Assembly: GCA_015069575.1 (NCBI GenBank) | Contig: SVIH01000012.1 | Location: 1 to 64,000 of the forward strand | From: Clostridiales bacterium | GTDB taxonomy: Bacteria; Bacillota; Clostridia; Christensenellales; QALW01 | Reading direction: 5' to 3' | Length of the DNA stretch: 64,000 nucleotides | Shown: positions 20,996 to 30,033 of the stretch, one piece after another | Numbering within the stretch: position 1 is the first letter of the stretch | Layout: each line of letters opens with the position of its first letter | Notes under the pieces: model-generated | What the model was told of the DNA's origin: nothing | The model's database searches: none | Seen by the model: only the letters and a program-made list of their open reading frames with translations | Program-made: the position numbers and the translations under genes

Positions 20996-21215
20996 TCTTC
21001 CTCACTCCAATCTAAAGCCTGTCCGCAATATCTACAATAAGGGCTTGAGCCTACCAAAGTGCGACAAGTCGGGCATACTATTTCACGCCTTGTTTTTGCA
21101 GGCTTTTCGGTATCTGCTTTTCAAGGGCAATATCAATTAACTTGTGTAATTCTTCGTTATCAACATCTGCCATTGTTGGATTTTCTCTTATTTTTTTAAC
21201 TTCTTCAAAGGTCAT
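20992..21215 (-). pseudogene. Zinc-ribbon phage protein interrupted by a -1 frameshift at an A-run
   Basis: Frame 1 MTFEEVKKIRENPTMADVDNEELHKLIDIALEKQIPK; frame 2 KPAKTRREIVCPTCRTLVGSSPYCRYCGQALDWSEE. Confidence 0.6.
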
Positions 21216-21664
21216 TCTTCACCGCCTCCTAACAGTTCAGGATTATCGTGTATGTTGCCGATAACTGTTTGATAATCGCCTTTAAACCTGTGCATTGTTA
21301 GGTTCATATACTTTGCACCTTTTAAACCGAAATCAGCAGACCTTTCATCATAGCAAACAACACCGATAAATATTTCTCGTTCTTTTTTGTTTTCACCGTG
21401 CCAAAAATCACGCTCTACCTTTACAATATCCCCCTCAAAAATCTTCGTGCCGTTCTTGTCGGTTAAGCCTGTGTACTGTCCTATACTTGCTTGTTCAACA
21501 AAATAATCCTTATTGTTTGCACAAATACAATAGCAGTTTGGACTTTGGCTCAAAAATTCTTCTTCGTTTCCACAATCATAGTTTGGGTGAAATGTTTTCA
21601 TAATTCCACCAATCACCCACTCGCCGTTGCTAAATCTTTTTCCCCTAAACAAAATCTCTCTCAT
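21212..21664 (-). CDS. YopX family protein
   Basis: MREILFRGKRFSNGEWVIGG...YTGLTDKNGTKIFEGDIV. Confidence 0.9.
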   Translation of the reverse strand: MREILFRGKRFSNGEWVIGGIMKTFHPNYDCGNEEEFLSQSPNCYCICANNKDYFVEQASIGQYTGLTDKNGTKIFEGDIVKVERDFWHGENKKEREIFIGVVCYDERSADFGLKGAKYMNLTMHRFKGDYQTVIGNIHDNPELLGGGEE

Positions 21665-21858
21665 TCTTCCGTTACCTCGCTTTCAAGCCATTGTTTAATA
21701 GCATCGATCCAAGTTATACCTCTACCTGTTATGTTATTTATTGCTTTTTCATATATTTGATTTAACTGTCGTGGCGCACAATAATGGTCTGTATGGTTTG
21801 CAAAAAATTTTGTCAATTCGTCAACACTCATATTCTTTATGCGTTCATAGTTCGTCAT
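21661..21858 (-). CDS. Small phage protein
   Basis: MTNYERIKNMSVDELTKFFA...WIDAIKQWLESEV. Confidence 0.6.
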   Translation of the reverse strand: MTNYERIKNMSVDELTKFFANHTDHYCAPRQLNQIYEKAINNITGRGITWIDAIKQWLESEVTEE

Positions 21859-22022
21859 CTTCTCTTCCCCCTTGTATATTCATATCTTTGTTTATCATAA
21901 AGTTTTGAAACGTATCCGCCTTTATGAACTAACCTAAAGCCGTTCTGTTTAATGTCTATTTTTTCTATATCGTGGTAAATGGTATTACATTCAGCTTCGC
22001 GGTCCCGTACTGTTACCGTCAT

Positions 22023-23297
22023 TTATGCCACCTTCCTTTTCTTATTTTTCTTTACCCATTTTTCTAAAAATTCTTGCACGTTTTCAGGCGGACGAGAATT
22101 ATTCATTCCATAGGCCTGCAATATTTTATGGCTTTTAGGGTCGTATTCAACCGTTATGAACGGTGTATCAGGATGTTTTGCCTGCCTTACAAACATTATC
22201 CAGCTTCGGCCTTCTGCCATTTTTACATCATAACCCATCTTGCCAACACAATGCCTTAACGCGTTGCCTTCCTTTTTGAGTTCTGATATATCCTTTGCAG
22301 AAACTATAACCAATTCACCCTGCGCAATTTCAAAAGCTGAGGCTTTTATTCCTTCTTTTGCAAAAGCTTCATATACTTTCTTCCGCTTTTTACGATCTAT
22401 TACCATCTTTTGCGCTTCGTACTCATCAATTCTTAAATCGTGCATCCGCTTAAAGTTTTTAGGATATATGTTTTTCGTATCTTCTAAATTAAGTTTAAGT
22501 TCTTTTATCGCTTTAAAATAATCGTTATACAGCGTATAGCTAATATTCTTCTTATTGCACCATTCAACGATTTTTATCGGGTTAACGCTTGTCTTTGATA
22601 AAGCCGGTATGTATTTATACGCTTGCTTTCTTTTGTATAAAGTTTCTGAAGCCTCACCAATATCAACGTGATTATTAAATGCATATACCGTTGCTTGCGC
22701 GCCATATCTGACAACCTGTTCCCTATTTTTACAAAGATAACGTTGAAAACTTTTATCTTTTTCCGCCTTTTTTATAAGGCTTATTTGAATAGGCAAATTA
22801 AGTTTGCCAAACATTTCAAGGCTTTTATGCTCTTTATAAATTTTTAAATACTCTATTAGGTCCCCGCCTTTGAATCCGCAGTATGTGTATTCTTCTACAG
22901 TTTTAAGTATTTCGGGGTTAATAACGTCGTACCACAAATTGCAACTATCTGCTTCATACCATTTATCGTAATCGTCTTTATCAAAAACTATAAAACTATA
23001 TCCGCGCGAAGAACAACGTTTTATTTTATTTTCATATACAGGAGTTTTTCCCCACATACTAAAAGTTAAATTTTTAACGTAAACTTTTTCTGTTCCCGTT
23101 GTCCTACGTCTAACCTCTGTATATTTCTTCTGACCGTTTTTATACTCTCTGCAAGCAAACGTACGCTCTAATATCTCGCCATCAACAACTGTAAGATAAG
23201 CGCAATATTGATGTCTGTTCGTAATATTTGTGCAGTTTGTATCTATCCATTCAAGAACAGGTTGCGGAAAATCCAAAGGTATTTTTAATATATCCAT
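22023..23297 (-). CDS. PcfJ-like protein
   Basis: ALRHCVGKMGYDVKMAEGRSWIMFVRQAKHPDTPFITVEYDP. Confidence 0.8.
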   Translation of the reverse strand: MDILKIPLDFPQPVLEWIDTNCTNITNRHQYCAYLTVVDGEILERTFACREYKNGQKKYTEVRRRTTGTEKVYVKNLTFSMWGKTPVYENKIKRCSSRGYSFIVFDKDDYDKWYEADSCNLWYDVINPEILKTVEEYTYCGFKGGDLIEYLKIYKEHKSLEMFGKLNLPIQISLIKKAEKDKSFQRYLCKNREQVVRYGAQATVYAFNNHVDIGEASETLYKRKQAYKYIPALSKTSVNPIKIVEWCNKKNISYTLYNDYFKAIKELKLNLEDTKNIYPKNFKRMHDLRIDEYEAQKMVIDRKKRKKVYEAFAKEGIKASAFEIAQGELVIVSAKDISELKKEGNALRHCVGKMGYDVKMAEGRSWIMFVRQAKHPDTPFITVEYDPKSHKILQAYGMNNSRPPENVQEFLEKWVKKNKKRKVA

Positions 23298-23302
23298 AGC
23301 CG

Positions 23303-23674
23303 CTACCCCAACAAATCAAACAGATTAAGTTGTTCAAACTCTTGTTTAATTTCTTTCTTGGGTTTTTCCTTTGGCTTTGGAGCATCTGCTTTAACGGTTT
23401 TTACAAGCGGAGCTTCTTTAATCTTATCACCCTTAATACTGTCTTCTTCAAAAAAATGTATCGCCCATCCAAACACCGTTTTATCTTCTATGCAGGCGCA
23501 TCCGTTTATCGCAAGCTTTTTAGCTTCGTTTGTTATGTATTTCCAACATTGCTCTAATGTTTTTTTGCCTTCGTTTATTTTGTTTGCAAGAACGTCGCTG
23601 ACGTTCTGCTCTAAGTAGCCAAGTATTATTTTTTCGTTTGGCGTTTTTGCAGTTAAATTCAATCCTTTTCCCAT
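23303..23674 (-). CDS. PcfK-like / AcrIIA9-family-like protein
   Basis: EKIILGYLEQNVSDVLANKINEGKKTLEQCWKYITNEAKKLAINGCACIEDKTVFGWAIHFFEEDSIKG. Confidence 0.65.
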   Translation of the reverse strand: MGKGLNLTAKTPNEKIILGYLEQNVSDVLANKINEGKKTLEQCWKYITNEAKKLAINGCACIEDKTVFGWAIHFFEEDSIKGDKIKEAPLVKTVKADAPKPKEKPKKEIKQEFEQLNLFDLLG

Positions 23675-23679
23675 TCTTT

Positions 23680-23883
23680 TTATTTTCCTTTTCTTAAAAT
23701 TTCTTCATATTCCGCGTAACGATGCGATCTTATCGGTCTAACGTACGGATAAGTGTTGAAATATAGTAACAAGCACTCACCGATGTTTTTATAATCATTA
23801 ACAAACTCAAAACCTATAAGCTCGCCATTTTTAATCCTTTGCTTTATCTTGTTATGATATGGATATATCGTTCTCACCCTCAA
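23680..23883 (-). CDS. Hypothetical phage protein
   Basis: ORF in operon. Confidence 0.45.
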   Translation of the reverse strand: MRVRTIYPYHNKIKQRIKNGELIGFEFVNDYKNIGECLLLYFNTYPYVRPIRSHRYAEYEEILRKGK

Positions 23884-24427
23884 TAAATTCCAAAAGTTTG
23901 TTTAACGCCTTTTCCTGTATTTTGTTCGGCTTATTGCTTTTAATTCGCACGTTAAGGTGTTTCATCCATTTGATTACATCCCTTTGCGCGTTTTTATATC
24001 CTTGCTTTAAACCGTCATAATAGCCCTTTGGTGCTTTTGAATTATCAAGCCCTGTCTTACCCTGGCCCTGTCCGCCAACGGTCTTATTTCGCATCTGATA
24101 TCCTTTGTCAGCGTAAAGTTTTATGTAATACTGTTCTTGCGCATCTAAATCGCTATCAAACCGCATAAAATCAATCTTCCATCCTGTTGGATTCTCAGCG
24201 GAATATAAGCCGTGCTTTTTTAATGACAAGTCTATATGCTGATATCCGTTTAAATGATCTGCCAATCTACCAAGTATGTTTTTAGCCTGTCCTACATAGC
24301 CATATTTGAATCCGTTTTCTTCTCGGGTAAGCATATATATTCCGCTTCGTTCCGGGCAACCAGGACAAGCCATAAGAATGCGTTTTTGATTTTGTTGCTT
24401 AATGGCGTAAATCTGTTTATAGTTCAT
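23852..24427 (-). CDS. GIY-YIG nuclease-domain protein
   Basis: GIYMLTREENGFKYGYVGQAKNILGRLADHL. Confidence 0.8.
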   Translation of the reverse strand: MNYKQIYAIKQQNQKRILMACPGCPERSGIYMLTREENGFKYGYVGQAKNILGRLADHLNGYQHIDLSLKKHGLYSAENPTGWKIDFMRFDSDLDAQEQYYIKLYADKGYQMRNKTVGGQGQGKTGLDNSKAPKGYYDGLKQGYKNAQRDVIKWMKHLNVRIKSNKPNKIQEKALNKLLEFIEGENDISIS

Positions 24428-25190
24428 TTGATGTTCTCCTTAACGGGAATATTTTTTTCATTTCTTCTTGAAACTGCGGATTCATTTCAAAGTACGCATT
24501 ATACAATAGCGTTCTCAAATATGGCTTGGTTTTAACAACGTTAGTGGAAATACTTTTACACTTTTCAACCGCATACTGAAACACAAAAAAATCAATTTTG
24601 TTAAAAACGTCCTTAACGAACTGTGCTTTAATCCGATTCCCGCCGATGATAATTGTTTCATCATCTTTCATTGATTCTACCTCGTCAATAATTAAGCACA
24701 AAGAATCAGCGTAATTTTTATCTTCCGTTTCTAAAAACGAATCCGCGCACACGCGCTGTCTTGTCATGTCTTGTCTTGTCTTGTTAATAATATTTATATT
24801 ATCAACATCAACATCAACATCATTATCAACATCATTATCAATATAGGTATGTTTCGTATCGTTTCGTATCGTTTCGTATACGTTCGTATTCGTTCGTATT
24901 TTTTCTTCCCATCTTTTTTCTATATTTTGTTTATTTTTTTCGCATTTTGCTTTGTATTTTTGTTTATCTGCTTCTAATTGCGATTTTATAAAGCTAAATG
25001 CTATTTGCAAGGTTTTAGGAAGCGGGATTTCCTTTCCTGACATATCGTATTCACACATCGCTCTGAAGATTTTTCCTAACTCGGCATCTTTAAAATCTTT
25101 TAGTGTTTCGTATGTTGTGTAATAAACGATAAAACTTTTCCTTTCTTTGCTCATTGTTTTACAAACTCCCTTGCTGCTTTTAACGACCAA
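24417..25190 (-). CDS. DUF6291-like phage replication-region protein
   Basis: SFIVYYTTYETLKDFKDAELGKIFRAMCEYDMSGKE. Confidence 0.65.
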   Translation of the reverse strand: MVVKSSKGVCKTMSKERKSFIVYYTTYETLKDFKDAELGKIFRAMCEYDMSGKEIPLPKTLQIAFSFIKSQLEADKQKYKAKCEKNKQNIEKRWEEKIRTNTNVYETIRNDTKHTYIDNDVDNDVDVDVDNINIINKTRQDMTRQRVCADSFLETEDKNYADSLCLIIDEVESMKDDETIIIGGNRIKAQFVKDVFNKIDFFVFQYAVEKCKSISTNVVKTKPYLRTLLYNAYFEMNPQFQEEMKKIFPLRRTSNEL

Positions 25191-25426
25191 CCAACAGATT
25201 TAAGCCTGGCAGTTTCTTGCTTTACATATCTTTCAACAAGATGCTTTTCTTCTTCGGTCGGCTTAAAATATCCTTTTCCGTCCTGTAAGTTTAATATAGG
25301 CGTTTTCCTTCGTTCTTCCGCAATAATCTTACGAATTTTACGTCTGTTAATACCCGTAAGCTCGCTTAACCGCGTGCCTGTAACGGCGTTATTTTGTCCG
25401 TAAGGTATGTAATCTAAAATACACAT
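25151..25426 (-). CDS. HTH phage protein
   Basis: GTRLSELTGINRRKIRKIIAEERRK. Confidence 0.5.
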   Translation of the reverse strand: MCILDYIPYGQNNAVTGTRLSELTGINRRKIRKIIAEERRKTPILNLQDGKGYFKPTEEEKHLVERYVKQETARLKSVGWSLKAAREFVKQ

Positions 25427-25438
25427 ATTTTTACTCCT

Positions 25439-25840
25439 TTAAAACGGTATTTCTTCATCGTCAACAGGTTCTTTACCTGTTCTAAATTCGTCTTGGTTTG
25501 ATTTAAGGGCATTTTCCCCGTTGTTTGTGCTTCGGCTGATAAATTCCACTCTGTTAGCAATAATTTCAGTTATATACACCTTGTTTCCGTTTTTATCATC
25601 ATAGCTCCTTGTTTGGATTCTGCCATCAATCGCTACTTGGCTTCCTTTGCTCAAATATTTACCGCAGTTATCAGCTGATGCACCCCAAACAACAACGGGA
25701 AGAAAATCGGCTTCAGGTTGTCCGTCTGCCTTAATTTCTCTGTTTACCGCCACCGTAAACGTCGCAACACTTTTTCCGCTTTGTGTTGCTTTTAATTCAG
25801 GATCTTTTGTTAATCTTCCTATAATTACGCATTTATTCAT
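25439..25840 (-). CDS. ssb: Single-stranded DNA-binding protein
   Basis: MNKCVIIGRLTKDPELKATQSGKSVATFTVAVNR; acidic DDEEIPF tail. Confidence 0.95.
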   Translation of the reverse strand: MNKCVIIGRLTKDPELKATQSGKSVATFTVAVNREIKADGQPEADFLPVVVWGASADNCGKYLSKGSQVAIDGRIQTRSYDDKNGNKVYITEIIANRVEFISRSTNNGENALKSNQDEFRTGKEPVDDEEIPF

Positions 25841-25841
25841 A

Positions 25842-26156
25842 TCAATTACTCCATTTCTTATAAACTAAATCTTTTTCGCTTAAATTGGGATAATGTCCTA
25901 AAAGGTATTCTTTAATGGTAAAACGTATTGTTTGGTGCATCGTGCCACTACTTTCATCATATTCCCTGTGGCAATCGTTACACAACGTAACTATGTTTTG
26001 TTCAATACCTAAACCGCCTTTTTGTCGGCTTATAAAATGACACCACGGATTACCGGGACGACCGCAAAGAATACAACAACCGTTATCACGTTCATAAACC
26101 TTTTCTTTTACCTTTTTAGGTATATCCGTTGCCCTGCTTCGTGCTGATTTATACAA
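25842..26156 (-). CDS. HNH endonuclease
   Basis: CCILCGRPGNPWCHFISRQKGGLGIEQNIVTLCNDCHREYD. Confidence 0.85.
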   Translation of the reverse strand: MYKSARSRATDIPKKVKEKVYERDNGCCILCGRPGNPWCHFISRQKGGLGIEQNIVTLCNDCHREYDESSGTMHQTIRFTIKEYLLGHYPNLSEKDLVYKKWSN

Positions 26157-26952
26157 TAAATCTCACCTGCCTTATTTCATCAAGCATTGTCCATCTAAAA
26201 GTCCTGTCCGCAGGAACTATGCCTTGTTCTTCCTGCTCAAATCTTCGGTCATAATCGTGAACTGTATGTCCATCTGCTTTAAATGTTATAGGACTATCTG
26301 CATCCCATTTTAGCAACAGTTTCCAAAGTTGCGGATGTTTCCTGCGGAGCATTCGCAGTTGATTTACTCCTTGATTATGGCAGAACCAACACCCATCTCT
26401 ATAACTGTCCTCATAAGTTGGAGATAGTATGTTTTCATATTGGCAATGCAGTCCGCACATATCCTCATCAATACCAAACATAACCAATGGAGCAACTTTT
26501 GTTTCACTTATAATTTTATGTCGCTTTCTTTCATCGTAAGCAATGCCAATATATTCAATATCTCCTGTGTTTATTGCTCCCACTCTTGCACCCATTTTAA
26601 GCCTTGAATTACACCAAGCAACTCTTTGGAAAGGAAAGCCATATATCCTGCCCTTGTTTTTTCCGCTTTCAAATACTCTATAAAACCAACTTTCATATGT
26701 TACCTTATTTCCGTTTTCATCTTTAGCATACAGATGCTCTACCTCAATGCCATACTTCTCTTTTATATAGACATCCATTTTCTTTTTAAACTCTGTTACT
26801 TCGGGAAACTCCGCAAGAATGGTATCTGTTGCCCACACATCAAAGGTTATTATTCGGTCAAGTGGTAAGCCTCTTGTCTTGATTACATCAAGCATTTTTA
26901 AACTGTCTTTACCATAACTAATACAAGCAACATAACTCATTGTGTTCCCCAC
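26149..26952 (-). CDS. Phage PAPS-reductase / DndC-like PP-loop family protein
   Basis: YVACISYGKDSLKMLDVI...CWFCHNQGVNQLRMLRRKHPQLW. Confidence 0.75.
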   Translation of the reverse strand: MGNTMSYVACISYGKDSLKMLDVIKTRGLPLDRIITFDVWATDTILAEFPEVTEFKKKMDVYIKEKYGIEVEHLYAKDENGNKVTYESWFYRVFESGKNKGRIYGFPFQRVAWCNSRLKMGARVGAINTGDIEYIGIAYDERKRHKIISETKVAPLVMFGIDEDMCGLHCQYENILSPTYEDSYRDGCWFCHNQGVNQLRMLRRKHPQLWKLLLKWDADSPITFKADGHTVHDYDRRFEQEEQGIVPADRTFRWTMLDEIRQVRFIV

Positions 26953-27476
26953 AAATCAATCAACCGTGCAATCTGTTCCGGTGTTCTTGTTTCTATATCA
27001 AACTCTTTACATTCGTAGATGATATTATCAATAAGCATCTGCATCTGTTTCTTATTAAACTGCGAGCTTCCTTTAAACCTATCAATCCAAACATACCCTT
27101 TATGCTCGGTTGATTCACCTACAATATCGGCATACCAACCTAAACCATTTTTAGACCACGTTTTGATTTCGTCTTCCACATCAGATGCCTTTACAAGCAC
27201 CCTTGAAGGCTTTTGCGGAATATCCCTTATCTGTTCCCTGTAAATGATTTCTTTCGGTTCGCCGATGGCTTCTGCAAGCTTTGTAAGCAGTACCCAACAA
27301 TAACTATTAGCATCGTTTGTACGCTTTTCGTAAAACTTTTCAAATTCAACTGAATCCGCTTTGCTTTCAGATATTTTTCTTAATGCTTTATGTATTGTGG
27401 TTATATCTTTTAATTTAAGCATTAACCACGAACCATCCGTACCTGCCATATATTTGGCTTCTTCAAATTTAAACAT
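26937..27476 (-). CDS. Phage recombination/NinB-like protein
   Basis: YEKRTNDANSYCWVLLTKLAEAIG typical of this small phage family. Confidence 0.5.
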   Translation of the reverse strand: MFKFEEAKYMAGTDGSWLMLKLKDITTIHKALRKISESKADSVEFEKFYEKRTNDANSYCWVLLTKLAEAIGEPKEIIYREQIRDIPQKPSRVLVKASDVEDEIKTWSKNGLGWYADIVGESTEHKGYVWIDRFKGSSQFNKKQMQMLIDNIIYECKEFDIETRTPEQIARLIDLWGTQ

Positions 27477-28135
27477 TATGCATTCTCAATTTCTTTCAAT
27501 ACATTAGGTAAATATATCTGTAGCAAAGAAAGTGAATCATTGGCGCCATATTTTTTTAAGATTTCAGAACATCTTTCCGCCGCTTCGTGTCCCCACTTTG
27601 CTTTTGAAACAGATACAATCTTTTTTGCCTCTTCTTTAGTTATTGTTTTTTTGAACAAATCTTCTGCAAAATCATCTGTTTGATATTTGCCGTTATCTTC
27701 GCCCATATAAATATCGGCGCTAAATCCTAACTTTTTACACGCATTACTTAAAGCATCCGTTTCAGCTTTTTTAGTGCAATCATCATCTGTAAAAGGTGAA
27801 TAGTTTTCGTTTGCTACCAACGTTGCGCCACCTTTACCGCTGATACCCTTGCTCCATCCTTCTTCTGTTTTAACGTAAAGCAAAATATCCATTAAAAGCA
27901 CCTTTTCTGTGCTTATAAGACCGTCTTTATATGCCTTTGTTCCACCATCAACAATCTGTGTGTTTACTGTCTCGGTGTACCAACCAACACCGCAGGGCCC
28001 GAATATTTCGGTAAGCTTTTTAATGCGCCACATCGGGTTAATATCCGTAAAACCTTTTAACCTACCTGCCGTAATTTCTTTTGTAACATCCTTAGGCGTT
28101 TGCCATACTTGGTTATATATCTCCATATTTTTCAT
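27476..28135 (-). CDS. Single-strand annealing protein (Rad52/DUF1071-like)
   Basis: GPCGVGWYTETVNTQ...KKAETDALSNACKKLGFSADIYMG. Confidence 0.65.
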   Translation of the reverse strand: MKNMEIYNQVWQTPKDVTKEITAGRLKGFTDINPMWRIKKLTEIFGPCGVGWYTETVNTQIVDGGTKAYKDGLISTEKVLLMDILLYVKTEEGWSKGISGKGGATLVANENYSPFTDDDCTKKAETDALSNACKKLGFSADIYMGEDNGKYQTDDFAEDLFKKTITKEEAKKIVSVSKAKWGHEAAERCSEILKKYGANDSLSLLQIYLPNVLKEIENA

Positions 28136-28148
28136 AAACTTCCCCCCC

Positions 28149-28439
28149 TTAAATATCCGTTAAATAATCAATAATAATTTCCTGTTCTTCGGCATCAAAC
28201 TGTTTGATAAAATCAAGTGCTTTTAACTGTAATTCGTTTACACATTTAAGGCATCTGCCGTTAGTTTCTATCTCGGCCACGTATTTACCGCATTTAGCAC
28301 ATTTAACCGCTTCTTTAATTTCTTCGCTATTACATAAAGGACACACATGTTTAAATCCCTGATGCCATATTTCAGGATCTTCACATCTGATTAACTTTGT
28401 TTCTTCAACGAAGTTGTCGCAATCTTCACAATAAAACAT
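28149..28439 (-). CDS. Zinc-ribbon protein
   Basis: CEDCDNFVEE...CPLCNSEEIKEAVKCAKCGKYV. Confidence 0.65.
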   Translation of the reverse strand: MFYCEDCDNFVEETKLIRCEDPEIWHQGFKHVCPLCNSEEIKEAVKCAKCGKYVAEIETNGRCLKCVNELQLKALDFIKQFDAEEQEIIIDYLTDI

Positions 28440-28450
28440 AATATTTCCTC

Positions 28451-29260
28451 TTATAAAAATTTTTCTTGCATACCGTCAAAATTAAGCATCTTATTTTTTG
28501 CTTCATAGTAGAATTTTGTATTAACCTCAAACCCATAACTATTACGCCCGCACTCATAAGCAGCCCTTAACGTTGTACCGCTTCCGGCGCAGGGGTCAAT
28601 AACAACATCGCCTGCATCTGTAAAAATCTCAATTAACTGTTTCAAAACGTTTACAGGCTTTTGTGTGGGGTGTATTTTGGGATATTGCTTTGAATTATCC
28701 CTGCGCCATTCAAACCAGTTAAAAATCATCTTGCCTGAACCTTTGATAATGTTTCCATTCTCGTCATACTGTCTGCCGTTGTTGAATTTAGGAAGCTTGT
28801 CCCGATACAAAACAAGGGCATATTCCGTAGCACCTACAATCTTCATATTTGCCTTTAAAACTTGCGCTGAATAATTCTTGATAAACACAAGCGGAAACGA
28901 ATGCTGAAAGCCGTATTTTTCGCCGTACTGTTTAACTGATTCTAACTGTTCAAAGGCACAGAAAACAATCATTGCAGGGGCTTTTCCTTTGTCTTTAGGT
29001 TCTTTGATTAAAAGCCTGTTGCAAAAGTGAAAGTATTCCGCTATCTTAAACTGACCATCACCGTTAAAAAATGCTTTCCCGGCAAGCTTGCTTTCACCAT
29101 TACTGTTATCCCCCCCGTTATACCAAGACGGATTTGAAGCGTAAGCATTAACGCCTAAATTGTAGGGTATATCAGTTATAACTAACTGCGCCCTGGGTAT
29201 GTTGTAACATTTGAAATTTTGAAAATTATCGTGATATAATTCAGTTTTTATCTTGTTCAC
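28451..29260 (-). CDS. Orphan phage DNA methyltransferase (N6/N4)
   Basis: TDIPYNLG (DPPY-like); DPCAGSGTTLRAAYECGRNSYGFEV; HPTQKP. Confidence 0.9.
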   Translation of the reverse strand: MNKIKTELYHDNFQNFKCYNIPRAQLVITDIPYNLGVNAYASNPSWYNGGDNSNGESKLAGKAFFNGDGQFKIAEYFHFCNRLLIKEPKDKGKAPAMIVFCAFEQLESVKQYGEKYGFQHSFPLVFIKNYSAQVLKANMKIVGATEYALVLYRDKLPKFNNGRQYDENGNIIKGSGKMIFNWFEWRRDNSKQYPKIHPTQKPVNVLKQLIEIFTDAGDVVIDPCAGSGTTLRAAYECGRNSYGFEVNTKFYYEAKNKMLNFDGMQEKFL

Positions 29261-29272
29261 AGTCTTCCCCCC

Positions 29273-29458
29273 CTAACATCCCAAAGCATCAGCTAAAAGC
29301 AAAGCCACAAGATATGGTGCGACTGCAAAAGCAAAAAGAAAAAGCACCTGTAAAACCTTAATTATGTACCAAGCAATACTACCCGCTTTAATTGTGTTGT
29401 AATAACCTTCTGTGTTTAATTGGATATCTTCAGACAACCATTCAATATTTTTAAACAT
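29273..29458 (-). CDS. Small membrane protein
   Basis: C-terminal hydrophobic segments. Confidence 0.4.
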   Translation of the reverse strand: MFKNIEWLSEDIQLNTEGYYNTIKAGSIAWYIIKVLQVLFLFAFAVAPYLVALLLADALGC

Positions 29459-29476
29459 TTCCTTTTTCTTCTTTCT

Positions 29477-29836
29477 TTAAATTTTATGGAACTTTCGCTT
29501 TTTGCCATCAATAGCCATAAGATTTATTCCTTTTTCTTTTGCTCGTTCTATAACCTGTTCTGTATCCATACGGCATACTGTTCCGTATGAACAGCCAAAC
29601 AACTTTTGCAATTCTTCCACTTTTACCACCCTTGTCCGTTTTTCTTTTTCTTGAATGTTATCACCTTCAAATAATGGACAAGCTCTTATTTCATAAGAGT
29701 CAATTTCTGTAAAAGGTGTTGTGCTATTTTTAATTTTTGTAGGCGTAGCATCCCAGCCCTTAACCGCTTTACCAAGCGCACTCCAAGAACACTTACCCGT
29801 AGCCTTTTTACAGTTCCAGCATAGTTGCTCACTCAT
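29477..29836 (-). CDS. Hypothetical phage protein
   Basis: CWNCKKATGKCSWS... Confidence 0.55.
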   Translation of the reverse strand: MSEQLCWNCKKATGKCSWSALGKAVKGWDATPTKIKNSTTPFTEIDSYEIRACPLFEGDNIQEKEKRTRVVKVEELQKLFGCSYGTVCRMDTEQVIERAKEKGINLMAIDGKKRKFHKI

Positions 29837-30033
29837 AACAATCCATCCGCTATTTGATATACAGTTTTATTTAAACCCTTCTTTTTTCCGTAGCGATTTT
29901 CAAAATCGTAGCGGGTCATATTCAACGTGCGCTGCCATCCTACGTCGCTATCGCTAATTTTGCCGCCGTTAATGCTTAATAAATGTTCAATAACTTCTCG
30001 GTAATGTTGTTTTTCTCTTGCCATATCACACAC
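29833..30033 (-). CDS. Hypothetical phage protein
   Basis: ORF in operon. Confidence 0.45.
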   Translation of the reverse strand: MCDMAREKQHYREVIEHLLSINGGKISDSDVGWQRTLNMTRYDFENRYGKKKGLNKTVYQIADGLL

